Assembly: GCA_030267965.1 (NCBI GenBank)
Contig: BRYA01000108.1
Coordinates: 4,044 to 18,612, forward strand
Direction: 5' to 3'
DNA length: 14,569 nt
Origin: Triparma columacea
Lineage: Eukaryota > Sar > Bolidophyceae > Parmales > Triparmaceae
Shown here: piece by piece, positions 1-8,024 of the stretch
Position numbering within the stretch: the first letter of the stretch is position 1
Layout: every line of letters starts with the position of its first letter
Translations under genes and position numbers: made by a program
The notes under the pieces: model-generated
What the model saw: only the letters and a program-made list of their open reading frames with translations
What the model was told of the DNA's origin: nothing
Database searches by the model: none

Positions 1-1
1 C

Positions 2-2899
2 AGTTGCGATGCCAAGGTGCTCAATTACACTCTTTTTGTTGGCAGCCTTTCCTAAACTCTTATGTAAAGTCATCAGTTCCACATCTGTCTTCATCTGACC
101 AGCTTCCGTGAACCTTACAGCAGTGAATTGCCCTTCACGCTTATCTGTGATTACAAGTGTCTTGTTGTTAACTCTGTAAAGCTTGAACTGAGAGTTGGCT
201 CCACTTTTAAGGCCCCAGAAGAATGCTGCAACTTCCTTGTGGGATGCTCTTACACTTATTGAAGTCTTCCCCCATCCCATTCTCTTCTCTGCCTTTATCA
301 ATGTCTGTCCAGACATTGTACTACTGATCTCTTGAGCTCCATCAATCTCGTCAAAGTGACTTTCAATCCCTGGCGCTCTCTCAATTGCAATATCCTCAAA
401 CTTATCAATAATCTGCTGTCTATTATAGGCTTCAATCTCTTGGCTCCTATTAAACTTTTTTCTCAACTTTGAAACTTGAGTGAGAAATCTCGATGCAATC
501 TTGTTCATGATAGAAGAAAAGAAAAGACCACCAAGGTCTGCATTTGTTGTAAAAGTCACTGATGTTTGTGGCACACCTTCAATAGAGTCAAGTGGCTCAA
601 ACACCCATACTGTGTGAAACTTTGCTAAAATATTTCCAGTCTTCACTGGAAAGTCTTCACAAAGCTCCTCTGCGTCTGCAACATCAATGACAACTTTGCC
701 GTCATCTTGCTTGAGCCATGTAATTTTACTCCGAACATCACGTGGAGAAAAACCAGGGAGACCAAGATTCCTCGTTGTCACGTAGTAGATGGAGTGTGGA
801 TTTACTTCGATGACTTTCAAGAAGGTTATTCTATGTTTTTTGAAGTTTTGTTTTTTGAATTTTCTTGTGTCTTCTCTGTTGCCTAGTTTTGAAAACTCAT
901 AGGCAGCACACTCTTCCACACTCGCATCAACTACAGTAGTGGCGACACCAGTCCCACTGCTTCCCCCATCAACATGAACTAGCTTCATCTTGACCCTCTC
1001 ATCAGGACTCTTCAAATCATGGAAATTCTTCCCCTCCTTGCACTTCTCATAGAAGTCCTTCCCCTTGCTAATCGCCTCCTCCTCCTCCTTTGTATAGTCT
1101 TGAGGCTCATTCTTGATGATATTTGCAAGATATTCCATCGCAGCCCTGTCAATTTTGTCATAACTCTGGTGAAACTTCTTCCGCAATTCAATCATGTTGC
1201 TTGCATACCCGGTTGACAAGCGATTCATGATGAAGCCTGGCACAGATCCCCTGATGTCCACCTTAGAGGCAAATGTGACTCTAGTCTGGGGAACGCCACC
1301 AGTGGTTGTGAGTGCTTCAAACATCCAGGTAGATGTTGCCGATGCAAGAACAGTTCCAAAGATAAAGCTAGTTCTAGCTGATGCACGCTGGGTTCCTGAG
1401 CTCAATGGGAAGTCTTCATTGAGGATGTCAGTGTCTTTGTACACTGTCCAACATTTCTTTCCTCCCTCCTCTATGTGCCAGGTACAAAAAGTTCTCCACT
1501 CCCTATCAGAAAGCCCTCGTACCCCAAGACTCCTCCTGTTTAAATAAAGCTGTGAGTGACCATTCAATTTCTTTGTTTCGGTCGCCTTGTACTTCTTCCC
1601 AAGTTTGGCCTGCCTCTGCCTTGAATCCTTAATGAACTCGTATGCCACACATTCTGCAAGTGAAGCATCTACGACAGTCTCACACACGCCAACCACTAGG
1701 CCTTCACCATCAAGGTGCCCAGTTTTCAACTTGACCCTGGGATCTGGACTCTTCACATTCTTGAATTTCTTGCTTGTCATGCAATCCATGTAGAACTTCT
1801 TGCCGCCGCTAATTAGCGCCTCTTCCTCGTCAGTGTAATCCTGGGGCTCCTTATTGATGATATCCACTGTCTGCAACAGCTTAAAGCCGTCAATATCTCT
1901 GCTCTTGTCAAATTTTCTTCTCATATTTGAGACAGTTGCAAGAAACTTTGGTGCAATCTTGTTCATGATAGAAGAGAAGAAGACACCACCAAGGTCTACC
2001 TTTGTTGTGAAAGTGACTGATGTTTGTGGCACACCTCCAATAGGCTCAAGTGGCTCAAACACCCATACTGTGTGTGCCTTCACTAACACATTCCGAGCCT
2101 TCACTGGAAAGTCTACCTGAAGTTCGTCTGTGTCTGCGGCATTAATGACAACTTTGCCATCCTTTTGCTTGAACCAGGTAACTTTACTCCTCCCATCACG
2201 AAGGGTAAATCCAGGGATGCCAAGGTCCCTTGTTGTGATGTAGTAGAGAGTGTGGGGGTTAACATTGATGGTTTTCAAGAAAGTCAGCCCCCATTTCTTT
2301 AAATCCTTTCTGGTCTCTCTGCTGTTGAATGCTGATATTTCTCTTGCAGCACACTCCTCCACACTAGCATCTACCACAGTAGTGGCAAAACCAGTCCCAC
2401 TGCTTGCCCCATCAACATGAACTAGCTTCATTTTGACCCTCTCATCAGGACTCTTCAAATTGTTAAAGTTCTCTCCCTTCTTACACTTCTCATAGAACTC
2501 CTTCCCCTTCCTGATTGCCTGCTTTTCCTCCTCCTCGGTGTAATCCTGTGGCTCATTCCTAATAATATTGGCAAGAGCCTCCAGCGCAGCTTGGTCAATC
2601 TCCTCATCAGTCTGTTCGGTGTCACCGACACTGACTGGGGACAGTTGGATCCCCTTGGCTTTTTCGTCCTCTAGATTGTCGGCGTCACCAAGCTCGTCCG
2701 GGGGATCGTAGACGCGAGTAACGCGCCCCTTCTCCATATCATTGTCATTGATCAACTCAATAATATCGTCAGGAGCACCAACAATCTCCTCGTTTACTTC
2801 GCTCTCTACGTCGACATTATTTTCTTGGTCAGAGAGGCCCCTGTCGTCGTCGTTTACGGCGATGACTTGCTCGTCCTCCTGCTTGGGGCTAACTCTCAT
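2..2899 (-). CDS. Multi-START-domain protein, 3' end beyond the left edge (partial)
   Basis: A single minus-strand frame runs from ATG at 2899 to position 2 without a stop or intron: 966 visible residues. Residues 1-115 are an acidic, low-complexity leader. Three START-like units follow, each opening with a conserved EPQDYT (residues 116, 351 and 598) and an acidic helix, then a (T)VVDAS.(A/E)EC strand/helix, and closing with GGVPQT(S/R)VTF..KVD, a NKIAP-like stretch and (R/K)KF. This last part resembles the C-terminal beta-strand and helix of START lipid-binding domains. From about residue 825 a more divergent START-like unit begins (MGWGKTSISVRAS..EVAAFFW) and is cut by the window edge. The family role is sterol, phospholipid or ceramide binding in a hydrophobic pocket; the ligand here is unknown. 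Proteins of this kind in algae may carry a further domain at the C-terminus, which is not visible. The start is uncertain: a pyrimidine-rich AG lies directly 5' of the ATG, and the same frame continues upstream. Confidence 0.85.
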   Translation of the reverse strand, partial: MRVSPKQEDEQVIAVNDDDRGLSDQENNVDVESEVNEEIVGAPDDIIELINDNDMEKGRVTRVYDPPDELGDADNLEDEKAKGIQLSPVSVGDTEQTDEEIDQAALEALANIIRNEPQDYTEEEEKQAIRKGKEFYEKCKKGENFNNLKSPDERVKMKLVHVDGASSGTGFATTVVDASVEECAAREISAFNSRETRKDLKKWGLTFLKTINVNPHTLYYITTRDLGIPGFTLRDGRSKVTWFKQKDGKVVINAADTDELQVDFPVKARNVLVKAHTVWVFEPLEPIGGVPQTSVTFTTKVDLGGVFFSSIMNKIAPKFLATVSNMRRKFDKSRDIDGFKLLQTVDIINKEPQDYTDEEEALISGGKKFYMDCMTSKKFKNVKSPDPRVKLKTGHLDGEGLVVGVCETVVDASLAECVAYEFIKDSRQRQAKLGKKYKATETKKLNGHSQLYLNRRSLGVRGLSDREWRTFCTWHIEEGGKKCWTVYKDTDILNEDFPLSSGTQRASARTSFIFGTVLASATSTWMFEALTTTGGVPQTRVTFASKVDIRGSVPGFIMNRLSTGYASNMIELRKKFHQSYDKIDRAAMEYLANIIKNEPQDYTKEEEEAISKGKDFYEKCKEGKNFHDLKSPDERVKMKLVHVDGGSSGTGVATTVVDASVEECAAYEFSKLGNREDTRKFKKQNFKKHRITFLKVIEVNPHSIYYVTTRNLGLPGFSPRDVRSKITWLKQDDGKVVIDVADAEELCEDFPVKTGNILAKFHTVWVFEPLDSIEGVPQTSVTFTTNADLGGLFFSSIMNKIASRFLTQVSKLRKKFNRSQEIEAYNRQQIIDKFEDIAIERAPGIESHFDEIDGAQEISSTMSGQTLIKAEKRMGWGKTSISVRASHKEVAAFFWGLKSGANSQFKLYRVNNKTLVITDKREGQFTAVRFTEAGQMKTDVELMTLHKSLGKAANKKSVIEHLGIAT
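430..1108 (-). repeat. START-like unit C
   Basis: Third unit, residues 598 to about 823. It shares long near-identical DNA stretches with unit A at an offset of about 1443-1458 bases. It is followed by a linker (around RSQEIEAYNRQQ) and a fourth, divergent START-like start that lacks EPQDYT. Confidence 0.8.
1109..1849 (-). repeat. START-like unit B (diverged)
   Basis: Middle unit of about 247 codons, residues 351 to about 597. It keeps the EPQDYT opening, the TVVDAS strand and the GGVPQTRVTFASKVD closing motif. Its central third, around the NRRSLGVRGLSDREWRTF segment, differs strongly from A and C, so it is an older or less constrained copy. Confidence 0.8.
1850..2554 (-). repeat. START-like unit A
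   Basis: First of three tandem in-frame units, about 235 codons, residues 116 to about 350 of the START protein. It is nearly identical to unit C in places at the DNA level: 2401-2460 matches 958-1017 at 58 of 60 bases, and 2001-2074 matches 543-616 at 69 of 74. It contains the GGVPQTSVTFTTKVD signature and ends in RRKF followed by a short linker. Confidence 0.8.
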
Positions 2900-2900
2900 G

Positions 2901-3179
2901 CTGAAGAGGGGGGGGAAGGCTGAAAGGTGGAAGGGTAGTTTGGGGATAAGTGGGGTGTTTTTTGTTACGGTGTTAGACACGGCGTGATAACGAGGGGCAA
3001 CAACAGCTATCGCTAAGTAATATACGGCAATTAAGGCCAGTGCAGTCAACCAACCCCACCGTCCTGGTCGAGGTACCAAGGTGGATTTGAGCTGAAGCTA
3101 AAACTTTTACGTTGCGCTAGTTTCTTCCTCAATTTACGCCTCGTATCCCCCGAGCTTGGGACTCCATGCACATTCTTAC
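2901..3179 (-). other. Probable 5' intron of the START gene
   Basis: On the minus strand a donor GTAAGAATG begins at 3179. A C/T-rich tract ending in CTCTTCAG stops at 2901, one base before the ATG at 2899. Splicing these would give a 279-base intron in the 5' untranslated region. An alternative acceptor (TTTTAG ending at 3098) would instead keep a hydrophobic coding segment in frame with the START protein. The sequence alone does not decide between them. Confidence 0.4.
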
Positions 3180-3302
3180 CTTCAATGAAGCTTTTACAGG
3201 GGCTAATTCTTGGGGTTTACTTTGGCTGAGGACGGGAAGGGGAAAGGGGGGGGTATGGTGAGTGATAAAGGGTGATATATTCGTCAAAAGACGTCAGAAA
3301 GT

Positions 3303-3328
3303 CCGGGCGTAGGGTACTGTAAGCCCGG
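3303..3328. repeat. GC-rich hairpin
   Basis: CCGGGC at 3303-3308 pairs with GCCCGG at 3323-3328 around a 14-base loop. A further GTCGGGCC lies at 3349-3356, and GCGTAG occurs twice. No tRNA B box or other known RNA signature is visible. It could be a fragment of a dispersed repeat or a structured 5' leader. Confidence 0.35.
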
Positions 3329-3365
3329 GAGCGTAGCTAAAATCCCCGTCGGGCCTCTCATGAAG

Positions 3366-3374
3366 ATATATAAT
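3366..3374 (-). promoter_or_regulatory. TATA-like element upstream of the START gene
   Basis: The minus strand reads ATTATATAT here. It lies about 190 bases upstream of the proposed 5' donor site and about 470 bases upstream of the START-protein ATG. It could be the core promoter if the first exon is non-coding. Evidence is base composition only. Confidence 0.3.
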
Positions 3375-3604
3375 CCGTGGAACCTCATATACTGGTCGGA
3401 GGTGGCGCCCTGTGAATTTCTAAATACGGCCGAATTTGTGTTTCTTATGCATTAAACGTTCTTATTGATAAACAATGGTCACTCCTCGTACGTCCTCACC
3501 TCTAAGTTTTTTCGCTTTTCTTGGTTCTTTTCCAAAATTAAAAATGTGGTTCAAAGCAGGTTGCATTTACTAATCTCCCAGGGCCGTCCCGGTGCCCTCA
3601 TTCA

Positions 3605-3764
3605 CCTTCGGTCGCCAAAGCGCTGAAAACGCCATTAAAAAGCCCAATGGTCTTTCTTTTCCCAACGACCTTCAATCTACAGCTTATTCAACCGTCAAGG
3701 ATCGCTTCTTCCCAAGGAAGGGGGGGGAGTGAACAGGAACGGGAACGGATTCGGCGACCGAAGG
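3605..3764. repeat. 12-base inverted repeat pair
   Basis: CCTTCGGTCGCC at 3605-3616 is the exact reverse complement of GGCGACCGAAGG at 3753-3764, with 136 bases between the arms. No target-site duplication was recognised and there is no coding content inside, so a miniature element is possible but unproven. Confidence 0.35.
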
Positions 3765-3891
3765 GAAAGCACTTTCGCGTGGAGAGACGGAGAGACAAGC
3801 GGAGGAGAGAGTTTCTTTTTCGTTCAAAATTTGTCAAACTTTTTACGGCTTCGTTGACGCTAATCCCAAATACTCCGACGCCATACATTTA

Positions 3892-6132
3892 TCAAGGATT
3901 AACTTTGGGCTCTCCCATAGTCTTCTCCCTAAAGTCCTCAAAGGCGGTTTTCTTGGTTTCTGGGTGTCTTTTAAAGCAGCAGCTATGGGTACAGTAGAGC
4001 ACACACAGTAAGGGAATGCCAATAATGACGAGTGCCAATGCTATTCCAATCCCAAGGAAGAGAGCGTTGCAGGCGGGGTCACTCTTTCCCTTGGGGCACA
4101 TTCCGTCGGGATCGTCGGATGGTATGGGATCCTGATTTGTGCAGCCCCCGTCCGTGATGCCATCGGCGTTCAGGAAGGCGGGCTTGGAGAGGAGAATGTT
4201 TGTCAAGGTAATGCTGCGATGAGACAAGGCGTGATAGTAAGTTACAAAGTCCTCGCTCCGCAAAAATAACCCAACCTTCACTCGCCGCCTCATATTACTG
4301 CCCTCTCACCTGTGAGTCCAGTGCCGCGTCATGCTGAATATTTCAGATGGCTTTGTTTGGAACATATCGACCATGAGCTCTGGGCCTGTATAGCCAACCA
4401 TTTGTTCTATGTAACCCTCGAGGTCTGCACCCCCTGGTTCTGAAGTCCCAAGCAGGGAACTCCCGAGATGGCAAACCTTTCCTGGCTGATAGTCCGTGAG
4501 AGCATAGTAGTCGAGCGGGTGCAGGATACTAGTAATTTGGTCGTGAAAGATATAAGGATCGACGTCAGCTAGGTAGTTCTGCCCGTCACTTGAACCGGGC
4601 AGGAAACTTAGTCTCCTGCTAAAGCACTGGACGCCAAGGGGGCTCAGAGAGTAGGTCTTGTACTTCTTTCCGTCTATCTTCTCCAGCCACATGCTCACCA
4701 GGCTTGCCCTTGCCCCACCCTGCGAATGGCCAGAGATGTAGATGTTCGGTTCTACATTGAGGTCCCTGCCTTCTGGGAGAACCTCCCTCACCATTAATTT
4801 TGTAATTGGCCAGTAGCCGTACTTCTTAATGTCCTCCTTGCTGACCCCTTCAACGGAGCTCGCCAGGTCGCCATTATGCATTTGAGTGAAAAGGGTGGTG
4901 CCAGCCCGAAGCGCGCACCTCGACTGGAGGTCCCCGCCCGCCCTCTTTTTTTGCTCCTTAGTCAGTTCCTCCCCAAGTGTCTAAAGTGGGGGGCGAGAAG
5001 GAGTGTTAGAGTTTGGAGTTGTCACGATTTGCTGCTTGTTGTCCTGTCCTTCTCACCTCGGTCCAGCTGTCGAGTACTACCTGTTCCATCTTCTCTAGGA
5101 TCCAGTCTGCGATGACAACGACATAGGTAAGAGTTTATTGGATTGCCATCCGCGGCTCGCGTCCCCCAATCTCACCTTTCATCCACTTCAAGATATTGTC
5201 GAAATCACCGTTGGAGTAAGAACCGCGGAAGACGAGCATCTTGTCCCCGTTCGCAGCTGTGTACACCCCCATTGCGACACCGGTAGCGGTTTGGGCTCCG
5301 TCGTTGAACCTGCAGTGAGCGAGAGAAGGAGTTAGTTTCCCCCACGATCACGCCTCAACCCTTCTCTCTACTCTCCTCATCTTGCTCTCACCTGCTCTCC
5401 GGAGTGTGCCGCGGGTCCCAATCCTGGGTGTTGACGTCGCTAAGGAGGAAAGCCTCCATCCTCTCCTGCTGCCTGACCATGTACTTCTCGTAGTTCTTGG
5501 CCCTCTCAACGCCAGTGGCGCCTACATCGCCAAGAGTCCCGGCGTGCCCCTGGTTGTCGTCGTAAATCTTCTGCCTGCCCCAGCTCGCTTCATTATTGTC
5601 GTCGTCGAATACATTGTCGTACTCGTAAGGGTAGATGTGGAAATTGAGAGCAGCGGCAGTTCTGATCCTCTTTGGAGGAAGGTGGGGTGGGGGGGTGGGT
5701 TAGGTGAGATGAGAGGGTGCGGAGGAGATGCTGACAACGAAGCATTCGAGCCCCCCCGGTCCCCCACTGCAACGGCGCTACCAACAGCAACGAATAATGA
5801 CTATTCCTACCCTACCCCTCACCCCAACCCTCCCCTCCCTCTCCCATGCTCAAAACCCTCCTCACCTCTCTCTCCGTCCCCATACTGCAGCATCCTGATG
5901 TCATATTATACTCCACAAGCTTCCTCTTCCTCCTGACAATCACCTCCTCCTCGTCCAGCTTGTGGTGATTGACGATCCTCTCTTCCTCGTCCCACACGAA
6001 GACATCGCTCAAATAAAGACCTCCCACACTCGAAGACGGGTGTGACTCATGTTGTAGCGGGTGTAAGTACGGGCTCCGAACGATGAACCCGAGAGCGGCT
6101 CTAGATAAGAGAAGAGTGAGGAAAGTTCTCAT
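3892..6132 (-). CDS. Class 3 (alpha/beta hydrolase) lipase, secreted and membrane-anchored
   Basis: Six exons on the minus strand, with every phase closing: 5866-6132, 5392-5669, 5176-5309, 5057-5106, 4310-4980 and 3892-4255. Together they encode 587 residues. All five introns (196, 82, 69, 76 and 54 bases) have GTGAG donors and AG acceptors. The product begins with a hydrophobic signal peptide (MRTFLTLLLSRAALGFIV). The lipase fold shows VFRGS (about residues 208-212, oxyanion-hole strand) and the nucleophile elbow GHSQGG with Ser329. Asp390 in FHDQIT and His466 in WTHS, just before the last junction, are the probable other triad members. Residues about 531-554 form a membrane helix, followed by a Cys-rich juxtamembrane motif (YCTHSCC) and a charged tail, so the predicted topology is lumenal or extracellular enzyme with cytosolic tail. 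The likely role is hydrolysis of triacylglycerol or polar lipids; the substrate is unknown. Confidence 0.88.
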
Positions 6133-6313
6133 GTTTGTGGGTTAACTGAAACCTTCCGCCTTCCGCCTCGAAGAATTCCAAAAGAACATTTTTTCTCATC
6201 CTGCCGTCGACGACTTTAACCAATTAAATCCCCCCCCCCTCCCCCCTCTCCCCTCGAACCTTCCCGTCCTTCCCCTCCCATCCCCCCTTAAAACAACCAC
6301 TGACCTTCCCCCC
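6133..6313. promoter_or_regulatory. Short spacer: lipase promoter and GNL3 3' region
   Basis: Only 181 bases separate the lipase start codon from the stop codon of the next minus-strand gene. The stretch is dominated by C runs (6231-6240 and neighbours) and has no clear TATA box or AATAAA. It must hold the 3' end of the GTPase transcript and the start site of the lipase transcript. Confidence 0.45.
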
Positions 6314-8024
6314 TCAAAAGTAATCCTCGCTCTCCTCAACCTGTTTCCTCGTAAGTTTCCCCATGCCTCTGGTGTTATCCTCTTCCATATCATCCCCCGC
6401 CTCTTCCTCTTCCTCTTCCTCTTCCTCCTCCATCTCCTCGTACTCGTCCTCCCCCTCGCTCTCCTCCTCCTCCTCCTCCTCCTCCTCCTCCATCCACTCT
6501 CCCCCTTTCCCGACCTCCTCCCCCCCCTCCATCCTGACCCCCTCGAACTCCTCCATCTCCCCCTCCGCGTCCCTGTCCATCCCCTCCCAGTCGAACTCTG
6601 CCCCGAACTCCTTGACGATCTCGGCGCTACCCTTTACGACCCCGGCCCCACCCTCCTCACCCTCGACCTCACCCTCGGTTGGAGCGGCGACGAAGTAAGG
6701 TATCTTCCCCTCGTTCCAGTCGTTCAGCACAACCCTTGCCGCCATTTTCTTATCCGGCACCCCCCCCTTGCCTACCCTCCCCCCCGCCCTCCCGACAAGT
6801 GCCAGGAAGCCCTCCGCCCCCCTCTCCCCCCAGTCCGGTACCCCGTACTGCCTCATGAGTCCCTCCTTCCCCGCCTTGTCGAGGAGGTGCGACACGACCT
6901 TCACCGGGTCCGAAATCCTCCCTACGTCAACGCAGTTCCGAAGTAGCATCTCCTCGTCCCCGCTCCCAAAGACAACCCCCGGGCTGTCGATTACGCTGAG
7001 CTTCCCGTCTACCACGACCTCCTTGAGGGCCTTGGTGTGTCCGGCTGTCTTGCTTGTGCTGCAGCTCTTGCTCTTCGCCCCGTTGCACAGGCTGTTGATA
7101 AGGCTGCTCTTCCCGACGTTCGGGTACCCCAGCACCCCCACCGTGGTGCTGGACTTTGACGACCCGCCACCAACGCGGGAGTAGTTCTTGAGGAGACCGA
7201 GGAGGCTGTGGTTGTCGTCGGTCCCGTTTCCCTTCTTCGTGTTGTTGCCGTTCCTGCTGCTGACGGCGACCGCGACCCGAGTCCGGCGAAGGTGGGTTAG
7301 CCAACCCTTGAGGACAGTCGGGGGTACTAGGTCAGACTTGTTTAGTACAACCACCAGCCTCTTGCCGCTGTCGGCGAGGACCTGGTCCTCGAGGGTGGTG
7401 GATCGGAAACCGTTGGGGTCTCGGGCGTCGACAACCTCGAGGATTACATCGGACTGCTTGATCACGGCCTTGAGGTCACGGAGGTAAGCGCGGCGGTTGC
7501 TGAGCGAGGGTGGGGGGGAGGGGGGGGGAGGTGGGGGGAGGGAGGGGGGGCTGCATTAGTGGATTGATTGTTTTTTGTACTTGCTTGGTGCTTGCCATAA
7601 ATTCTCACCTGTTCCCGTGAGCACCGTGCTCGGTTAGGGTCCTCACACCGTCAGATCCCGCCCCTTCTTCGCCCGCCATGTTGTAGTCCTGGTTGTCCCT
7701 CATTGCGTTTCCAGCCAACTCCTCCAGGGTCTTTGCCTTGGAGTTGTTCTTCTTGGCCAAGTTCCTCTGCAGGTTAGCAGAGAGGATCCCCTTCCTCCTC
7801 TCCTCCTCTCTCTCCTTAGCAATCTCTACCTCTCTGAGCATAGTCTCCTTGAACGGCCAGGAGTTGGGGATCCCTGGGTCCTTCTTTGACCTAGCTTTAC
7901 CCTTTGGGATGACACCATTCTTAGCATCCTTCCTATCTTTGCGATGTTTCTGTACAACACGACGTTGTATTTTGTATTTGTCTTTGAGTGTTGTACGTTT
8001 TGATGATTTTCTTCCCTTCACCAT
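6314..8024 (-). CDS. GNL3: Nucleostemin/GNL3-family nucleolar GTPase
   Basis: Two exons, 7609-8024 and 6314-7499, joined by a 109-base intron (GTGAG donor, phase 2 closing), give 533 residues. Residues 1-80 are the basic GNL3 N-terminal domain (KDKYKIQRRV, DPGIPNSWPFKE) that in the family targets the nucleolus. The GTPase is circularly permuted: VVDARDP about 162-167, G4 NKSD 192-195, then G1 GYPNVGKSS 263-271 and G3 DSPG 310-313. The usual PGVTK of G2 is replaced by AGHTK. The conserved LNDWNEGKIPYF segment follows. The C-terminus carries two Glu runs encoded by TCC/CTC repeats on the plus strand. In the family these proteins support maturation and nucleolar export of the large ribosomal subunit precursor. 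The ATG at 8024 begins the conserved MVK-rich N-terminus and lies about 77 bases below a TATA box. Confidence 0.92.
7500..7608 (-). other. GNL3 intron with extreme polypyrimidine tract
   Basis: The donor GTGAGAAT starts at 7608 and the acceptor CTCGCTCAG ends at 7500. The acceptor is preceded by about 45 bases that are almost only C and T. The plus strand therefore carries several runs of four or more G (7511-7551) that could form a G-quadruplex. Joining the exons turns the HGN/RAYLRDLK boundary into a continuous GNL3 sequence, which supports the intron. Confidence 0.85.

Larger units (their letters stand above)
3180..3891. other. Intergenic region between the START gene and the lipase gene
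   Basis: No convincing gene is seen. The two open frames that cross it (plus 3647-3997 and minus 3688-3888) overlap each other, lack recognisable domains and have biased composition. The stretch holds a TATA-like element, a GC-rich hairpin near 3303-3328 and a 12-base inverted repeat (3605-3616 and 3753-3764). Its right part is probably the 3' untranslated region of the lipase gene. Confidence 0.6.

Noticed and set aside
1019..2987. Several plus-strand frames of 60-120 codons inside the START gene (1019-1216, 1194-1547, 1587-1793, 1854-2120, 2742-2987)
   Set aside because: They are antisense to a 966-codon repeat-bearing frame with clear domain signatures, and they have no recognisable features of their own.
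3647..3997. Plus-strand 116-codon frame and overlapping minus-strand frame 3688-3888
   Set aside because: Both are low-complexity and Arg-rich, overlap each other and the lipase 3' end, and show no domain, signal peptide or conserved motif.
5382..5936. Plus-strand 184-codon frame and two minus frames (5522-5767, 5593-5790)
   Set aside because: The plus frame is antisense to lipase exons 1 and 2, and the minus frames cover the first lipase intron and part of exon 2 in wrong phases.
6363..7487. Ser-rich plus-strand frames (6363-6698, 6768-7184, 7188-7487) and the minus frame 6927-7304
   Set aside because: They are antisense or out-of-phase shadows of the GNL3 gene; the poly-Ser is the complement of its poly-Glu codons.
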